Positions 26,747 to 34,106 of a DNA stretch of 64,000 bases are shown piece by piece; positions within the stretch are counted from its first letter, which is position 1; every line of letters starts with the position of its first letter. The DNA comes from Pelagibacterium sp. 26DY04 (lineage in GTDB: Bacteria; Pseudomonadota; Alphaproteobacteria; Rhizobiales; Devosiaceae), in contig NZ_CP101731.1 in NCBI RefSeq assembly GCF_031202305.1, positions 1,178,001-1,242,000 on the forward strand, written 5' to 3'. The translations under genes and the position numbers were made by a program. The notes beneath the pieces were generated by a model. That model saw only the letters and a list, made by a program, of their open reading frames with translations, made no database searches and was not told the DNA's origin.

Positions 26747-26773
26747 GACGGACCCGGATGCCGCTTGCCGACA
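26747..26773 (-). promoter_or_regulatory. Predicted ECF42 promoter
   Basis: Read on the minus strand: TGTCGG (26773-26768), 17-bp spacer, CGTC (26750-26747). ECF42 promoters are described as TGTCGA with a CG(A/T)C -10, so one base differs. The predicted start of transcription lies roughly 15-20 bp before the DGPF start codon, leaving room for its ribosome site. Autoregulation of the module follows if correct. Confidence 0.5.
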
Positions 26774-26901
26774 GTCCGGGCGAATTTTTTTGCATGAGCG
26801 GTGGGAGACTGCCCCGAGAGCGCGCCAAACGCGAGTCGTTTTGCAACCGCCCACACCGTTCGGGCATTGGAGGGATGTGGACGGCATTGTGGGAGAGTGC
26901 G

Positions 26902-27159
26902 ATGGCCTTAACGCGCGAGGAAATCGAGCGGCTGCTCGGCCCGATCGACAATCAATTGGCTGCCGAGATCGCCGCGACCGATGCGACGGCGGCCGATCTC
27001 GCCAAGGCGCTGGCCTGGCTTCAATCCGACGAAGCCCTGGTCAATGATGGGGATCATTTGCCCACGGGCAAGGTCGCCGAACTGATCGGGATCCTGGAAA
27101 CCGCCGATGACGATGAGGGATACTCGGCGCCCATTCAGAGTGCTGACGACTGGGCGTGA
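26902..27159 (+). CDS. Small acidic hypothetical protein
   Basis: An 85-residue acidic protein (MALTREEIERLLGPI..., ending DEGYSAPIQSADDWA). The frame is open upstream, but the ATG at 26902 has GGGAGAG about 5 bp before it and marks the start of regular helical sequence. It looks like two or three amphipathic helices with a disordered acidic tail; no signal peptide, cysteine or membrane segment. I do not recognise the family. It is divergent from the DGPF gene and about 90 bp before cfa. Confidence 0.6.
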   Translation: MALTREEIERLLGPIDNQLAAEIAATDATAADLAKALAWLQSDEALVNDGDHLPTGKVAELIGILETADDDEGYSAPIQSADDWA

Positions 27160-27249
27160 TAGAGACTGGACAAGGCTGACAAATTTTAGTGAGGTGGGAG
27201 TCTTTCCTCCCCGCGCCGTCGTGCGCCACTATTTTGCCTGAGCGGGCCA

Positions 27250-28365
27250 ATGTCTGCAAAGTTCAAGTCTTTTATCTCCGATCTTCTTTCTCAAATCGAC
27301 ATCCAAATTGGCGGTTCGCGGCCCTGGGATATCCAGGTGCATGACGACCGGCTCTACAATCGGGTCATGACGCAAGGCTCGCTGGGGCTGGGCGAAGCCT
27401 ATATGGACGGCTGGTGGGATGCCGGCGCTGTCGATCAGTTCCTCTATCGCGTGCTTACCGGCGAGCTTCAGAAGCGCATCAAGTTCGATTTCGCCCTGGC
27501 GCTCCTGACCATCAAGGGCGTCCTGCTCAACCCGCAGCGACTCAATGTGCGCGAAGTGGGCGAAAAGCACTACGACATCGGCAACGATCTCTATAAGCGC
27601 ATGCTCGATCCGCGCATGATCTACTCGTGCGGCTATTGGCGCGAAGCTGAAACGCTCGAGGAGGCGCAGGAAGCCAAGCTCGACCTGATCTGCCGCAAGA
27701 TCGGATTGAAGGAGGGGATGCGCATCCTCGATATCGGTTCGGGCTGGGGCGGGCTCCTGAAGTTCGCCGCCGAGAAATATGGCGTGTCGGGCGTCGGAAT
27801 CACCGTCTCCAAGGAGCAGATGGCGCTTGCCAACGACATCCGCGGCAACCTGCCGATCGAGACGAGGCTCATGGACTATATGGAGCTCGACGGGCAGTTC
27901 GACCGGATCGTCTCGGTCGGCATGTTCGAGCATGTGGGCTATAAGAACTACAACGCCTACTTTTCAAAGGTGCATGAGCTTTTGCCCGATGACGGGCTGT
28001 TTCTGCTCCATTCCATCGGCGGCAGCCTGACGCGCCGGGTGGGCGATCCCTGGCTCGAAAAATACGTCTTCCCCAACGGCATGCTGCCATCGCCCAAGCA
28101 GGTGACATCGGCGGTCGAAGGCAAGCTGATCATGGAGGATTGGCACAATTTCGGCGCCGATTACGATCGCACGCTGATGGCCTGGCATGAGCGGTTCGAG
28201 GCGGCGTGGCCCGAACTGAAGGACAAATACGGCGAGCGGTTCTACAGGATGTGGCGCTACTACCTGCTGTTGTGCGCTGCGGTGTTCCGCGCGCGCTGGG
28301 TGCATCTGTGGCAGATCGTCTATTCGAAGAACGGGCTGCAGGGCGGGTATCTCTCGGTGCGTTAG
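27250..28365 (+). CDS. cfa: Cyclopropane-fatty-acyl-phospholipid synthase
   Basis: A 371-residue enzyme that adds a methylene group from S-adenosylmethionine across cis double bonds of membrane phospholipid acyl chains. The SAM-binding motif ILDIGSGWGGLLKFAAEKY, the GITVSKEQMALA helix, FDRIVSVGMFEHVG and the C-terminal FYRMWRYYLLLCAAVFRAR are all present. Length fits the canonical enzyme. It converges on the AEC gene with 13 bp between stops. Stationary-phase or stress control is usual, but no promoter was assigned. Confidence 0.94.
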   Translation: MSAKFKSFISDLLSQIDIQIGGSRPWDIQVHDDRLYNRVMTQGSLGLGEAYMDGWWDAGAVDQFLYRVLTGELQKRIKFDFALALLTIKGVLLNPQRLNVREVGEKHYDIGNDLYKRMLDPRMIYSCGYWREAETLEEAQEAKLDLICRKIGLKEGMRILDIGSGWGGLLKFAAEKYGVSGVGITVSKEQMALANDIRGNLPIETRLMDYMELDGQFDRIVSVGMFEHVGYKNYNAYFSKVHELLPDDGLFLLHSIGGSLTRRVGDPWLEKYVFPNGMLPSPKQVTSAVEGKLIMEDWHNFGADYDRTLMAWHERFEAAWPELKDKYGERFYRMWRYYLLLCAAVFRARWVHLWQIVYSKNGLQGGYLSVR

Positions 28366-28378
28366 GCGCCGACCGACA

Positions 28379-29314
28379 TCAGATTCCGGCTCCGACCAAG
28401 GGCGCGATCAGCACCAGCGTGATCGGGACCGTGACCACGCCGGCCACGGTCTGGAAGGCGATGATGCCCGCCATGAGCGGAGCATCGCCGCCCAGTTGCC
28501 GGGCCATGACATAGGCCGACGAAGCGGTGGGCAGGCACTGGATCAGCAGCACCACCAGCGCGGCGGGGCCGGTCAGCCCCACGGCAAGGCAGATCGCGGC
28601 GGTGACGGCAGGGACGAGGACGAAACGCGTTGCGGTGGCGACGAGGACGGATTTCAAACCGCGCCCCAGAGCTTCCCAATTGAGGGCCGCGCCGACGCAG
28701 AGCAGGCCGACGGGGAGGGCGGCCTGGCCCATGGCCTGCATGAAACCCTCGATGCCGGCGGGCAGCGCGATGCCGGTGAGCCGCAGCAGGACGCCGGCAA
28801 GGCAGCCCAGGATCAGCGGATTGAGCGCGATGGATTTGACCACGCCCAATGCGGTGGGCTGGCGCGTGCCGAAGCGGGCGAAGATGAGCGCGCAGAGGAT
28901 GTTGACGGTGGGCACCAGAATGGCGTTGGCGACGGCGGCGAGCGCGGCGCCGGAGACACCCAGCAGCCCGACGGCGGCGGTGACGCCGACATAGTTGTTG
29001 AAACGAATGCCGCCCTGGATGACCGAAGTGAGAACGGGCCCGTCAAAGCGGGTGAAGCGATTGGCGGCGAGCAGGGCGAGCGTGCCGACGACGGCAGGGC
29101 CGACCAGACCGGCGGCGATCAATGCGATGGGCACGCCGGAAAGGTCCGCACGGTAGAGCCCGTGGGCAAACAGCAAGGGCAGGAGCACGAAATAGGCAAG
29201 GCGTTCGGCCTGTGGCCAGAACGGTTCGCTGAGGAAGCCGAACCGCTTGAGCAGATGGCCGAGGGCGATGATGAGCGCGATCGGCAGCAAGGCTGAGAAG
29301 ATGAGAGCGAGCAT
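28379..29314 (-). CDS. AEC-family (auxin efflux carrier-like) transporter
   Basis: A 311-residue protein with about ten hydrophobic helices. Family hallmarks are the N-terminal LKRFGFLSEPFWPQAERLAYFVLLP, the internal NNYVGVTAAVGLLG and the C-terminal LPTASSAYVMARQLGGDAPLMAGII. Bacterial members move organic acids such as malate or malonate. The substrate is unknown, and no regulator or enzyme adjoins it. Confidence 0.88.
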   Translation of the reverse strand: MLALIFSALLPIALIIALGHLLKRFGFLSEPFWPQAERLAYFVLLPLLFAHGLYRADLSGVPIALIAAGLVGPAVVGTLALLAANRFTRFDGPVLTSVIQGGIRFNNYVGVTAAVGLLGVSGAALAAVANAILVPTVNILCALIFARFGTRQPTALGVVKSIALNPLILGCLAGVLLRLTGIALPAGIEGFMQAMGQAALPVGLLCVGAALNWEALGRGLKSVLVATATRFVLVPAVTAAICLAVGLTGPAALVVLLIQCLPTASSAYVMARQLGGDAPLMAGIIAFQTVAGVVTVPITLVLIAPLVGAGI

Positions 29315-29538
29315 GAACGGCCGTCTGAGGTGGTCTCTTTCCTCTTAGCCCCAGCGCGCGCCGTCGCCAAGCGCGACCGGATCGGTCGGGTTTTGCCCAA
29401 GATGGCAAGACATGCTCATAACCGGGCGTTTCGGGGCAGGCTTTTTTGCGCGAGGTTGTAATTTTGATTGCCGAGTCCTCGCGCTGTTGCCGGTGTTGAG
29501 CGAAAATGCGGATCACATTTTGTTCCGGGAGAAATATC

Positions 29539-30441
29539 ATGCGTCTGGCGTTCACAGCCTTCGCCGTTGTAGCGGCTCTTACCGCGCCGGCCGTCGCGCA
29601 ATCCGAAATCACGCCGCTGGTCGATGCCGAATGGCTCAAGGCCAATGCGGGGGCGGAAAACCTCGTGATCCTCGACATCCGCGACGAGATCGAAGGCACC
29701 GATCTCGGTGAATTGCCCTATATCGCCAATTCGGTCGTCGCGCCCTACGCTTCGGCGGGCTGGCGCACGGAAATCGAGGGCGTGCCGGGCCAGATCCCGC
29801 CGGTCGAGCAGGTTGCCGAACTGATCGGCGGCCTGGGCATCGACAATGACGATCATGTGGTGATCGTGCCCTGGGGCACCGATTCCTCGGAGATCGGCGG
29901 CGCCACCCGCGTCTACTGGACCTTCAAATATCTCGGCCATGAGGAAGTTTCGATTCTCGATGGCGGCTGGCGTCAGTACGATGCGGCGGGCGGCGAGCGG
30001 GTTGCCGAACTGGCAGCGCCCGAGGCGGCCGAATTTACCGCAGAGGTGCAGGAAAACCTCCGCGCGACCACCGATGACGTTCTCGCGGCGCTGGAAAACG
30101 GCGTGACGCTGATCGACGGCCGTCCGGTCGAACAGTTCGAGGGCCAGTCCAAGAGCCCGGTCGTCGCCTCGCTGGGAACCATTCCCGGCTCGGTCAACAT
30201 CCCGCATTCGGAATTCTACAGCGCCGAATACGCCCGCTTCGCCCAGCCCGAAACCGTCGCGGCCCTGCTCGAAGCGGTCAATGTCGGGGCGGACGAGGAA
30301 AACATCGTCTTCTGCAACACCGGGCATTGGGCGTCGGTCGCCTGGTTCGGGCTGCACGAGGTGCTCGGCAACGAGAATGCGGCCATGTATGACGGCTCGA
30401 TGGCCGAATGGACGCAGGACGCCTCGCGCCCGGTGGAATAA
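29539..30441 (+). CDS. Periplasmic two-domain rhodanese (sulfurtransferase)
   Basis: A 300-residue protein with a signal peptide (MRLAFTAFAVVAALTAPAVA) followed by two rhodanese domains. Only the second carries the active-site cysteine: Cys259 in VFCNTGHWASVAWFGL. The first has the DIRDEIEGTDLGELPYI frame without cysteine, as in thiosulfate sulfurtransferases. I start at 29539 because GGGAGAAA lies just upstream; an in-frame ATG at 29506 would bury the signal peptide. It precedes a YeeE/YedE transporter, a common pairing for moving sulfane sulfur or thiosulfate. Confidence 0.88.
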   Translation: MRLAFTAFAVVAALTAPAVAQSEITPLVDAEWLKANAGAENLVILDIRDEIEGTDLGELPYIANSVVAPYASAGWRTEIEGVPGQIPPVEQVAELIGGLGIDNDDHVVIVPWGTDSSEIGGATRVYWTFKYLGHEEVSILDGGWRQYDAAGGERVAELAAPEAAEFTAEVQENLRATTDDVLAALENGVTLIDGRPVEQFEGQSKSPVVASLGTIPGSVNIPHSEFYSAEYARFAQPETVAALLEAVNVGADEENIVFCNTGHWASVAWFGLHEVLGNENAAMYDGSMAEWTQDASRPVE

Positions 30442-30471
30442 ACAAGGTCGCTTCTCCCTTGACCTTGCAGG

Positions 30472-30500
30472 TGCCCCGGTTTTCGGGGCATCTGTTTTTT
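30472..30500 (+). terminator. Intrinsic terminator between rhodanese and YeeE/YedE genes
   Basis: TGCCCCG (30472-30478), a 5-nt loop and CGGGGCA (30484-30490) are followed by TCTG and six T residues (30495-30500). This is a good Rho-independent terminator. It lies within an otherwise compact cassette, so it would lower or regulate read-through into the transporter. Confidence 0.75.
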
Positions 30501-30528
30501 GATTTCAAGCTTATACCGAAAGATCGAA

Positions 30529-31743
30529 ATGTCTGACGTTGCACTCGATCGGCCCAGCTATCTCCCTGCCGCGGTTTCCGACCGCGCGCCCACTTGGGTG
30601 ACGGCGCTGGGCCTTGTGATCGGCTTTATCGCCATCTGGTATCTCGTGGACCTGCGCCAGGCGGCCCTGTTCGCCATCGGCGGTGGTCTGGGTGCCGCGC
30701 TTTATCACGGTTCGTTCGGCTTCACCGGCGGCTGGCGCCGCATGGTGGTCGAAAAGCGCGGGCGCGGCATGCGCGCCCAGATGCTGATGATCGGCGTCAC
30801 GGCAATCGTCATGATGCCGCTGCTCGCCGCCGGCAATCTCGGCGGTCAGCCGCTGGTCGGCATGACCGGCCCGGTCGGCGTGTCGGTTATCCTGGGCTCG
30901 CTGATCTTCGGGTTCGGCATGCAATTGGGTGGCGGCTGCGGCTCGGGAACGCTGTTCACCGTAGGCGGCGGGTCTGCGCGTATGCTGGTTACGCTTGCGT
31001 TCTTCATCGTCGGAGCGCTGTTGGGCACCGCCCATCTGCCATGGTGGCTGAACCAGCCCAATATCGGGGTGGTCGATCTGCGCTTGAATTTCGGTCTCCC
31101 CGCCGCGATCGGGCTGACGATCATCGGCCTGGCTGCTGTCGCCATCGTTACCGCGGTCATCGAAAAGCGCGCCCATGGCAATCTCGAAACCGAGCCCGAA
31201 CCGCGCCGTCCGGGCTGGAGCTGGCTGCTTTATGGTCCCTGGCCGCTGGTCGGGGCAGGGCTTGTGCTCGCGCTGCTCAACATCGCAACGCTTCTGACGG
31301 CAGGGCATCCCTGGACCATCACCTATGGGTTCGGCCTCTGGGGTGCCAAGATTGCCGATGCCGTGGGCATTCCGGTCGCCACCTGGGAATTCTGGACCTG
31401 GCCGGCTCAGGCGCAGGCGCTCAATTCCTCTGTGCTGCTCGATACCACCTCGGTCATGGATTTCGGGATCATTCTGGGCGCCGGGCTTGCCGCCGCCCTG
31501 GCTGGAAAGTTCGCACCCAAGGCCAAGCTTCCGCTCGGCTCGCTCCTTGCCGCGGTTGTCGGGGGCCTGTTGATGGGGTACGGCGCGCGGCTTTCGTTCG
31601 GCTGCAACATCGGCGCGCTGTTTTCGGGCATCGCTTCGGGCAGTCTGCATGGCTGGCTGTGGTTCGCCTGCGCTTTCGTCGGCTCGCTGGCCGGCATCTG
31701 GGCGCGCCCGCTGTTTGGACTTGATGGATTTGCCAAGAAATGA
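30529..31743 (+). CDS. YeeE/YedE-family (TsuA-like) sulfur-compound transporter
   Basis: A 404-residue membrane protein with about nine to ten helices. The duplicated transporter motifs with conserved cysteines are present: LGGGCGSGTLFTVGGGSARM in the first half and SFGCNIGALFSGIASGSLHGW near the end. TsuA relatives carry thiosulfate across the inner membrane using such cysteines. The ATG at 30529 is preferred over TTG 30499, which lies in the T-run of a terminator. The 3' end overlaps the next gene in ATGA. Confidence 0.88.
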   Translation: MSDVALDRPSYLPAAVSDRAPTWVTALGLVIGFIAIWYLVDLRQAALFAIGGGLGAALYHGSFGFTGGWRRMVVEKRGRGMRAQMLMIGVTAIVMMPLLAAGNLGGQPLVGMTGPVGVSVILGSLIFGFGMQLGGGCGSGTLFTVGGGSARMLVTLAFFIVGALLGTAHLPWWLNQPNIGVVDLRLNFGLPAAIGLTIIGLAAVAIVTAVIEKRAHGNLETEPEPRRPGWSWLLYGPWPLVGAGLVLALLNIATLLTAGHPWTITYGFGLWGAKIADAVGIPVATWEFWTWPAQAQALNSSVLLDTTSVMDFGIILGAGLAAALAGKFAPKAKLPLGSLLAAVVGGLLMGYGARLSFGCNIGALFSGIASGSLHGWLWFACAFVGSLAGIWARPLFGLDGFAKK

Positions 31744-32156
31744 CGACTGGACGTAACACCCTTCTTTTCGGTGCGGCGCTGGCCGTCGGTACGGCGGCGA
31801 TCGCTGCCGACTACATCGCCAATCCCATAACGCGCGTTGCCGCTCCCGCTGCTCAAAGCGCCGCCGGCGCCGCGCCATGCGCCGCAGGTGCGCCGTGTGC
31901 CGCCGGTGCGCCAGCCGCGGCTCCCTGTGCGGCCGGAGCGCCGGTCGCCGCAGCTCCGTGTGCGGCTGGCGCACCGCTGGCTGCTCCTCCCCCTCCACCA
32001 GCTCCCATGCCGGAAGAGGGCGGGCAGCAATTGGCGGCTCCGCCGCCTCCGCCGGCTCCCATGCCCGCGGCCGAGCCGGAATTGGCCCCTCCACCCCCGC
32101 CGCCGGCGCCGATGCCGGAAGGGGCAACCGAAGCACCCGATCTGGTGGTCGAGTAA
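31740..32156 (+). CDS. Cys-Ala-Pro repeat protein of the sulfur cassette
   Basis: A 138-residue low-complexity protein. A hydrophobic N-terminal segment (LLFGAALAVGTAAIAADYIA) looks like a signal sequence or anchor. Four CAAGAP units follow (roughly residues 45-80), each with one cysteine, then three proline blocks of the form APPPPPAPMP(E/A) (roughly 82-130), and an acidic tail DLVVE. It is translationally coupled to genes on both sides (ATGA, TAATG), which argues that it is real. I do not recognise a family. Evenly spaced periplasmic cysteines beside a rhodanese and a thiosulfate transporter suggest sulfur binding, but that is inference. Confidence 0.65.
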   Translation: MTTGRNTLLFGAALAVGTAAIAADYIANPITRVAAPAAQSAAGAAPCAAGAPCAAGAPAAAPCAAGAPVAAAPCAAGAPLAAPPPPPAPMPEEGGQQLAAPPPPPAPMPAAEPELAPPPPPPAPMPEGATEAPDLVVE

Positions 32157-32737
32157 TGAGTGAGGCCCGCGAACAGGCCCAGCGCGAAATCGCCTTTTGC
32201 GAAGCCGTGCTCGCCAAGGGCGGGCTCACTGTCCTGACCGAAACCCTGCGTGATGCGTCCGACCTTTCGGTCTGGACGCATTACCCCAAGGACGACGTTT
32301 TTGATCCCGCGACGGGCGCACAGTGGTTCTATCACAGCCATCCCACCGACGATCCGGACGGAGCCATCGAGCACGGGCACTTTCATTGCTTCGTGCGGCC
32401 CCAAGGTGCCACAGGCCCGATCCATCACCTGATCGCCGTGGGGGTCGATCCCTACGGCAAGCTCGTGCGGCTGTTCACGGTCAATCAATGGGTGGTGGGT
32501 GACGATTGGCTCGAAGCCGAGCCGACCATCGCCCTGCTGGACAAATTCGACGTGCACATGCCGCGTCCCTCCTATCTCGTCAATCGCTGGCTGACGGCGG
32601 TTCTGGCGGTCCATGAGGATGAAATCGCGAGCCTCATACGCGAACGCGACAGAACGCTGGCGGCGCATCAGCCCGAAAGCGACGTGGCGGTACGCGATGA
32701 TCGGGCATTGGAAGTAACCTCCGAATTGCGGTTCTAG
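32156..32737 (+). CDS. Uncharacterised protein with His-rich motif (DUF6969-like)
   Basis: A 193-residue soluble protein starting in a TAATG overlap with the Cys-repeat gene. A conserved-looking core, WFYHSHPTDDPDG then AIEHGHFHCFVRP and IHHLIAVGVDPYG, has many histidines suited to metal binding. The C-terminal part is helical (LVNRWLTAVLAVHEDEIASLI). It resembles the alphaproteobacterial DUF6969 family as I remember it; no function is known. Its coupling to the upstream genes makes it the last member of the rhodanese/YeeE cassette. Confidence 0.7.
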   Translation: MSEAREQAQREIAFCEAVLAKGGLTVLTETLRDASDLSVWTHYPKDDVFDPATGAQWFYHSHPTDDPDGAIEHGHFHCFVRPQGATGPIHHLIAVGVDPYGKLVRLFTVNQWVVGDDWLEAEPTIALLDKFDVHMPRPSYLVNRWLTAVLAVHEDEIASLIRERDRTLAAHQPESDVAVRDDRALEVTSELRF

Positions 32738-32761
32738 GCAGGGGGCGGGCGCAAGTCTAAG

Positions 32762-32793
32762 TGGCACTTCATCCCGCAACTTGCCAAATGGCA
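32762..32793. promoter_or_regulatory. Candidate operator of the RES-Xre operon
   Basis: Three TGGCA/TGCCA half-sites occur at 32762-32766, 32782-32786 and 32789-32793. The last two form TGCCA-AA-TGGCA. They lie 34-65 bp before the antitoxin start, where autorepression by the antitoxin would act. The assignment is by position and symmetry only. Confidence 0.4.
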
Positions 32794-32826
32794 TGAAACA
32801 GCTTATTTTACGCCAAAAGGTGAAAA

Positions 32827-33240
32827 ATGATGCTGCATGAACTTCCCCGAGCGGTTGCCGCGCCAGACTTGCCCCAGATCACGGACACCGAAGCCGCCGC
32901 GATGGCGCGTGCGGTGGTCAATCTCTTCGCGCGGTGGGATCTCTCGGACGCGGAAGCGCGCGAGATCCTCGGCGGGTTGACGGCACGCACCTATGCGCGC
33001 TGGAAGGCGGGCGAGGTGGGCCGGATCGATCGCGACCTTGCGACCCGGCTCTCGCTGCTCATGGGCATTCACAAGGGCTTGCGCTATCTCTTTTCCGATT
33101 CGGCGCGCGGCTATGGCTGGGTTAAAAAGCCCAATACGGTCTTTGGGGGTCGCGCTCCGGTCGATGTCATGGCCGAAGGCAGCATCTTTGCGCTGGCGCG
33201 CATACGCGCGTATCTCGATGCCGAGCGGGGCGGCTGGTGA
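32827..33240 (+). CDS. Xre/MbcA/ParS-type antitoxin
   Basis: A 137-residue protein with an N-terminal helix-turn-helix-like region (LFARWDLSDAEAREILGG, TYARWKAGEVG) and a C-terminal toxin-binding domain of the MbcA/ParS (DUF2384) type (RIDRDLATRLSLLMGIHKGLRYLF, WVKKPNTVFGGRAPVDVM). It should bind and block the adjacent RES toxin and repress the operon. A second ATG is one codon later. It overlaps the toxin start by 4 nt. Confidence 0.88.
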   Translation: MMLHELPRAVAAPDLPQITDTEAAAMARAVVNLFARWDLSDAEAREILGGLTARTYARWKAGEVGRIDRDLATRLSLLMGIHKGLRYLFSDSARGYGWVKKPNTVFGGRAPVDVMAEGSIFALARIRAYLDAERGGW

Positions 33241-33923
33241 GCATTCCCACCACCCGCGTCCGCTGGGCGCGCGCCTTCCGGATCATCCGCTCGATCCATC
33301 CACCCATCGACCTCTTCGAAGACATCGCCGATCCAGCCGATTGGGAAGCGCTGGCATCCGCCGAAGCGAAGACCAATCCGCGCATCTGGGAGCATTTGGG
33401 CCGTCTCGACCTCGTGCCTCCGGCGCGGCGCGTCAGCGGCCCGGGAACGAGCTTTCTGATGGCGCCATTCGTCCATGTCAGCACCGAACGGCCCGGCCGG
33501 TTTACCAACGGCACCTATGGCGTCTACAGCGCCGGAAACCGCGAGGAGGTGGCGATCCGCGAGGTCGCCTATCACCACGGCAGGGCCATGGCCGCCAGCG
33601 CGGAGGAACCGGGCTGGACCTCGCAATTCCGAGTGCTGATGAACGCGCTCGATCTCGATCTTCACGATCTTCGCAAACGGGAAGACTGCCATAGGCCCGA
33701 CGATTACGGCCCGTCGCAAGCCATCGGCCGGCAATTGCGCGGGCAGGGGAGCAATGGGGTTATCTATCGCAGCGTGAGATGCCCCGACGGCGAATGCGTC
33801 GGCATCTTCTGGCCTGACCTGATGCCGCCGCCCGTACAGGGCGACCATTTCGACTTCCATTGGGACGGCATGCGGGTCGACCGGGTCCGCAACTGCAGCA
33901 CCGGCGCCATCTTCGCCCTTTGA
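33237..33923 (+). CDS. RES-domain toxin (NAD+ phosphorylase family)
   Basis: A 228-residue RES protein starting at a GTG that overlaps the antitoxin stop. RES toxins degrade NAD+ by phosphorolysis and halt growth. Expected features are visible: an N-terminal arginine (RWARAFRI), a tyrosine segment (TNGTYGVYSA), a glutamate (AIREVAYHHG) and the late serine/asparagine segment GSNGVIYRSVR. The antitoxin-first order fits known RES-Xre systems. All likely catalytic positions seem intact, so the toxin is probably active. Confidence 0.88.
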   Translation: MSIPTTRVRWARAFRIIRSIHPPIDLFEDIADPADWEALASAEAKTNPRIWEHLGRLDLVPPARRVSGPGTSFLMAPFVHVSTERPGRFTNGTYGVYSAGNREEVAIREVAYHHGRAMAASAEEPGWTSQFRVLMNALDLDLHDLRKREDCHRPDDYGPSQAIGRQLRGQGSNGVIYRSVRCPDGECVGIFWPDLMPPPVQGDHFDFHWDGMRVDRVRNCSTGAIFAL

Positions 33924-34025
33924 AGATGCTCCGGTTGGGCGACCCAACCGGAGCGCACGCAGCCTCTCCTTTCGCGAATTCCGAGATATCCAGCGCTTGT
34001 GTGGACATGGTCGATACACGCCTTT

Positions 34026-34049
34026 ACAGGATCTGAATTCCTGTATACA
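34026..34049. promoter_or_regulatory. Operator candidate upstream of the tripartite transporter
   Basis: ACAGGA (34026-34031) and TCCTGT (34039-34044) form an inverted repeat with a 7-bp spacer. It overlaps a perfect 8-bp palindrome TGTATACA (34042-34049). TGTATACA-type sites suit GntR regulators of the FCD class, and such a regulator is encoded at 37125. TTTACA (34023) and TATACA (34044) could also be promoter elements, with a short 15-bp spacer. Confidence 0.45.
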
Positions 34050-34106
34050 AAAATTCAAGGACACAAGGAGGACGTGTCCGAGATTGGCAAACGGTAGGAG
34101 GACCTC

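Noticed and set aside
30511..32229. A 572-codon minus-strand frame over YeeE/YedE and the repeat gene
   Set aside because: Gln/Arg/Ala-rich translation with no motif; the plus-strand genes are coupled by start-stop overlaps and have clear features.
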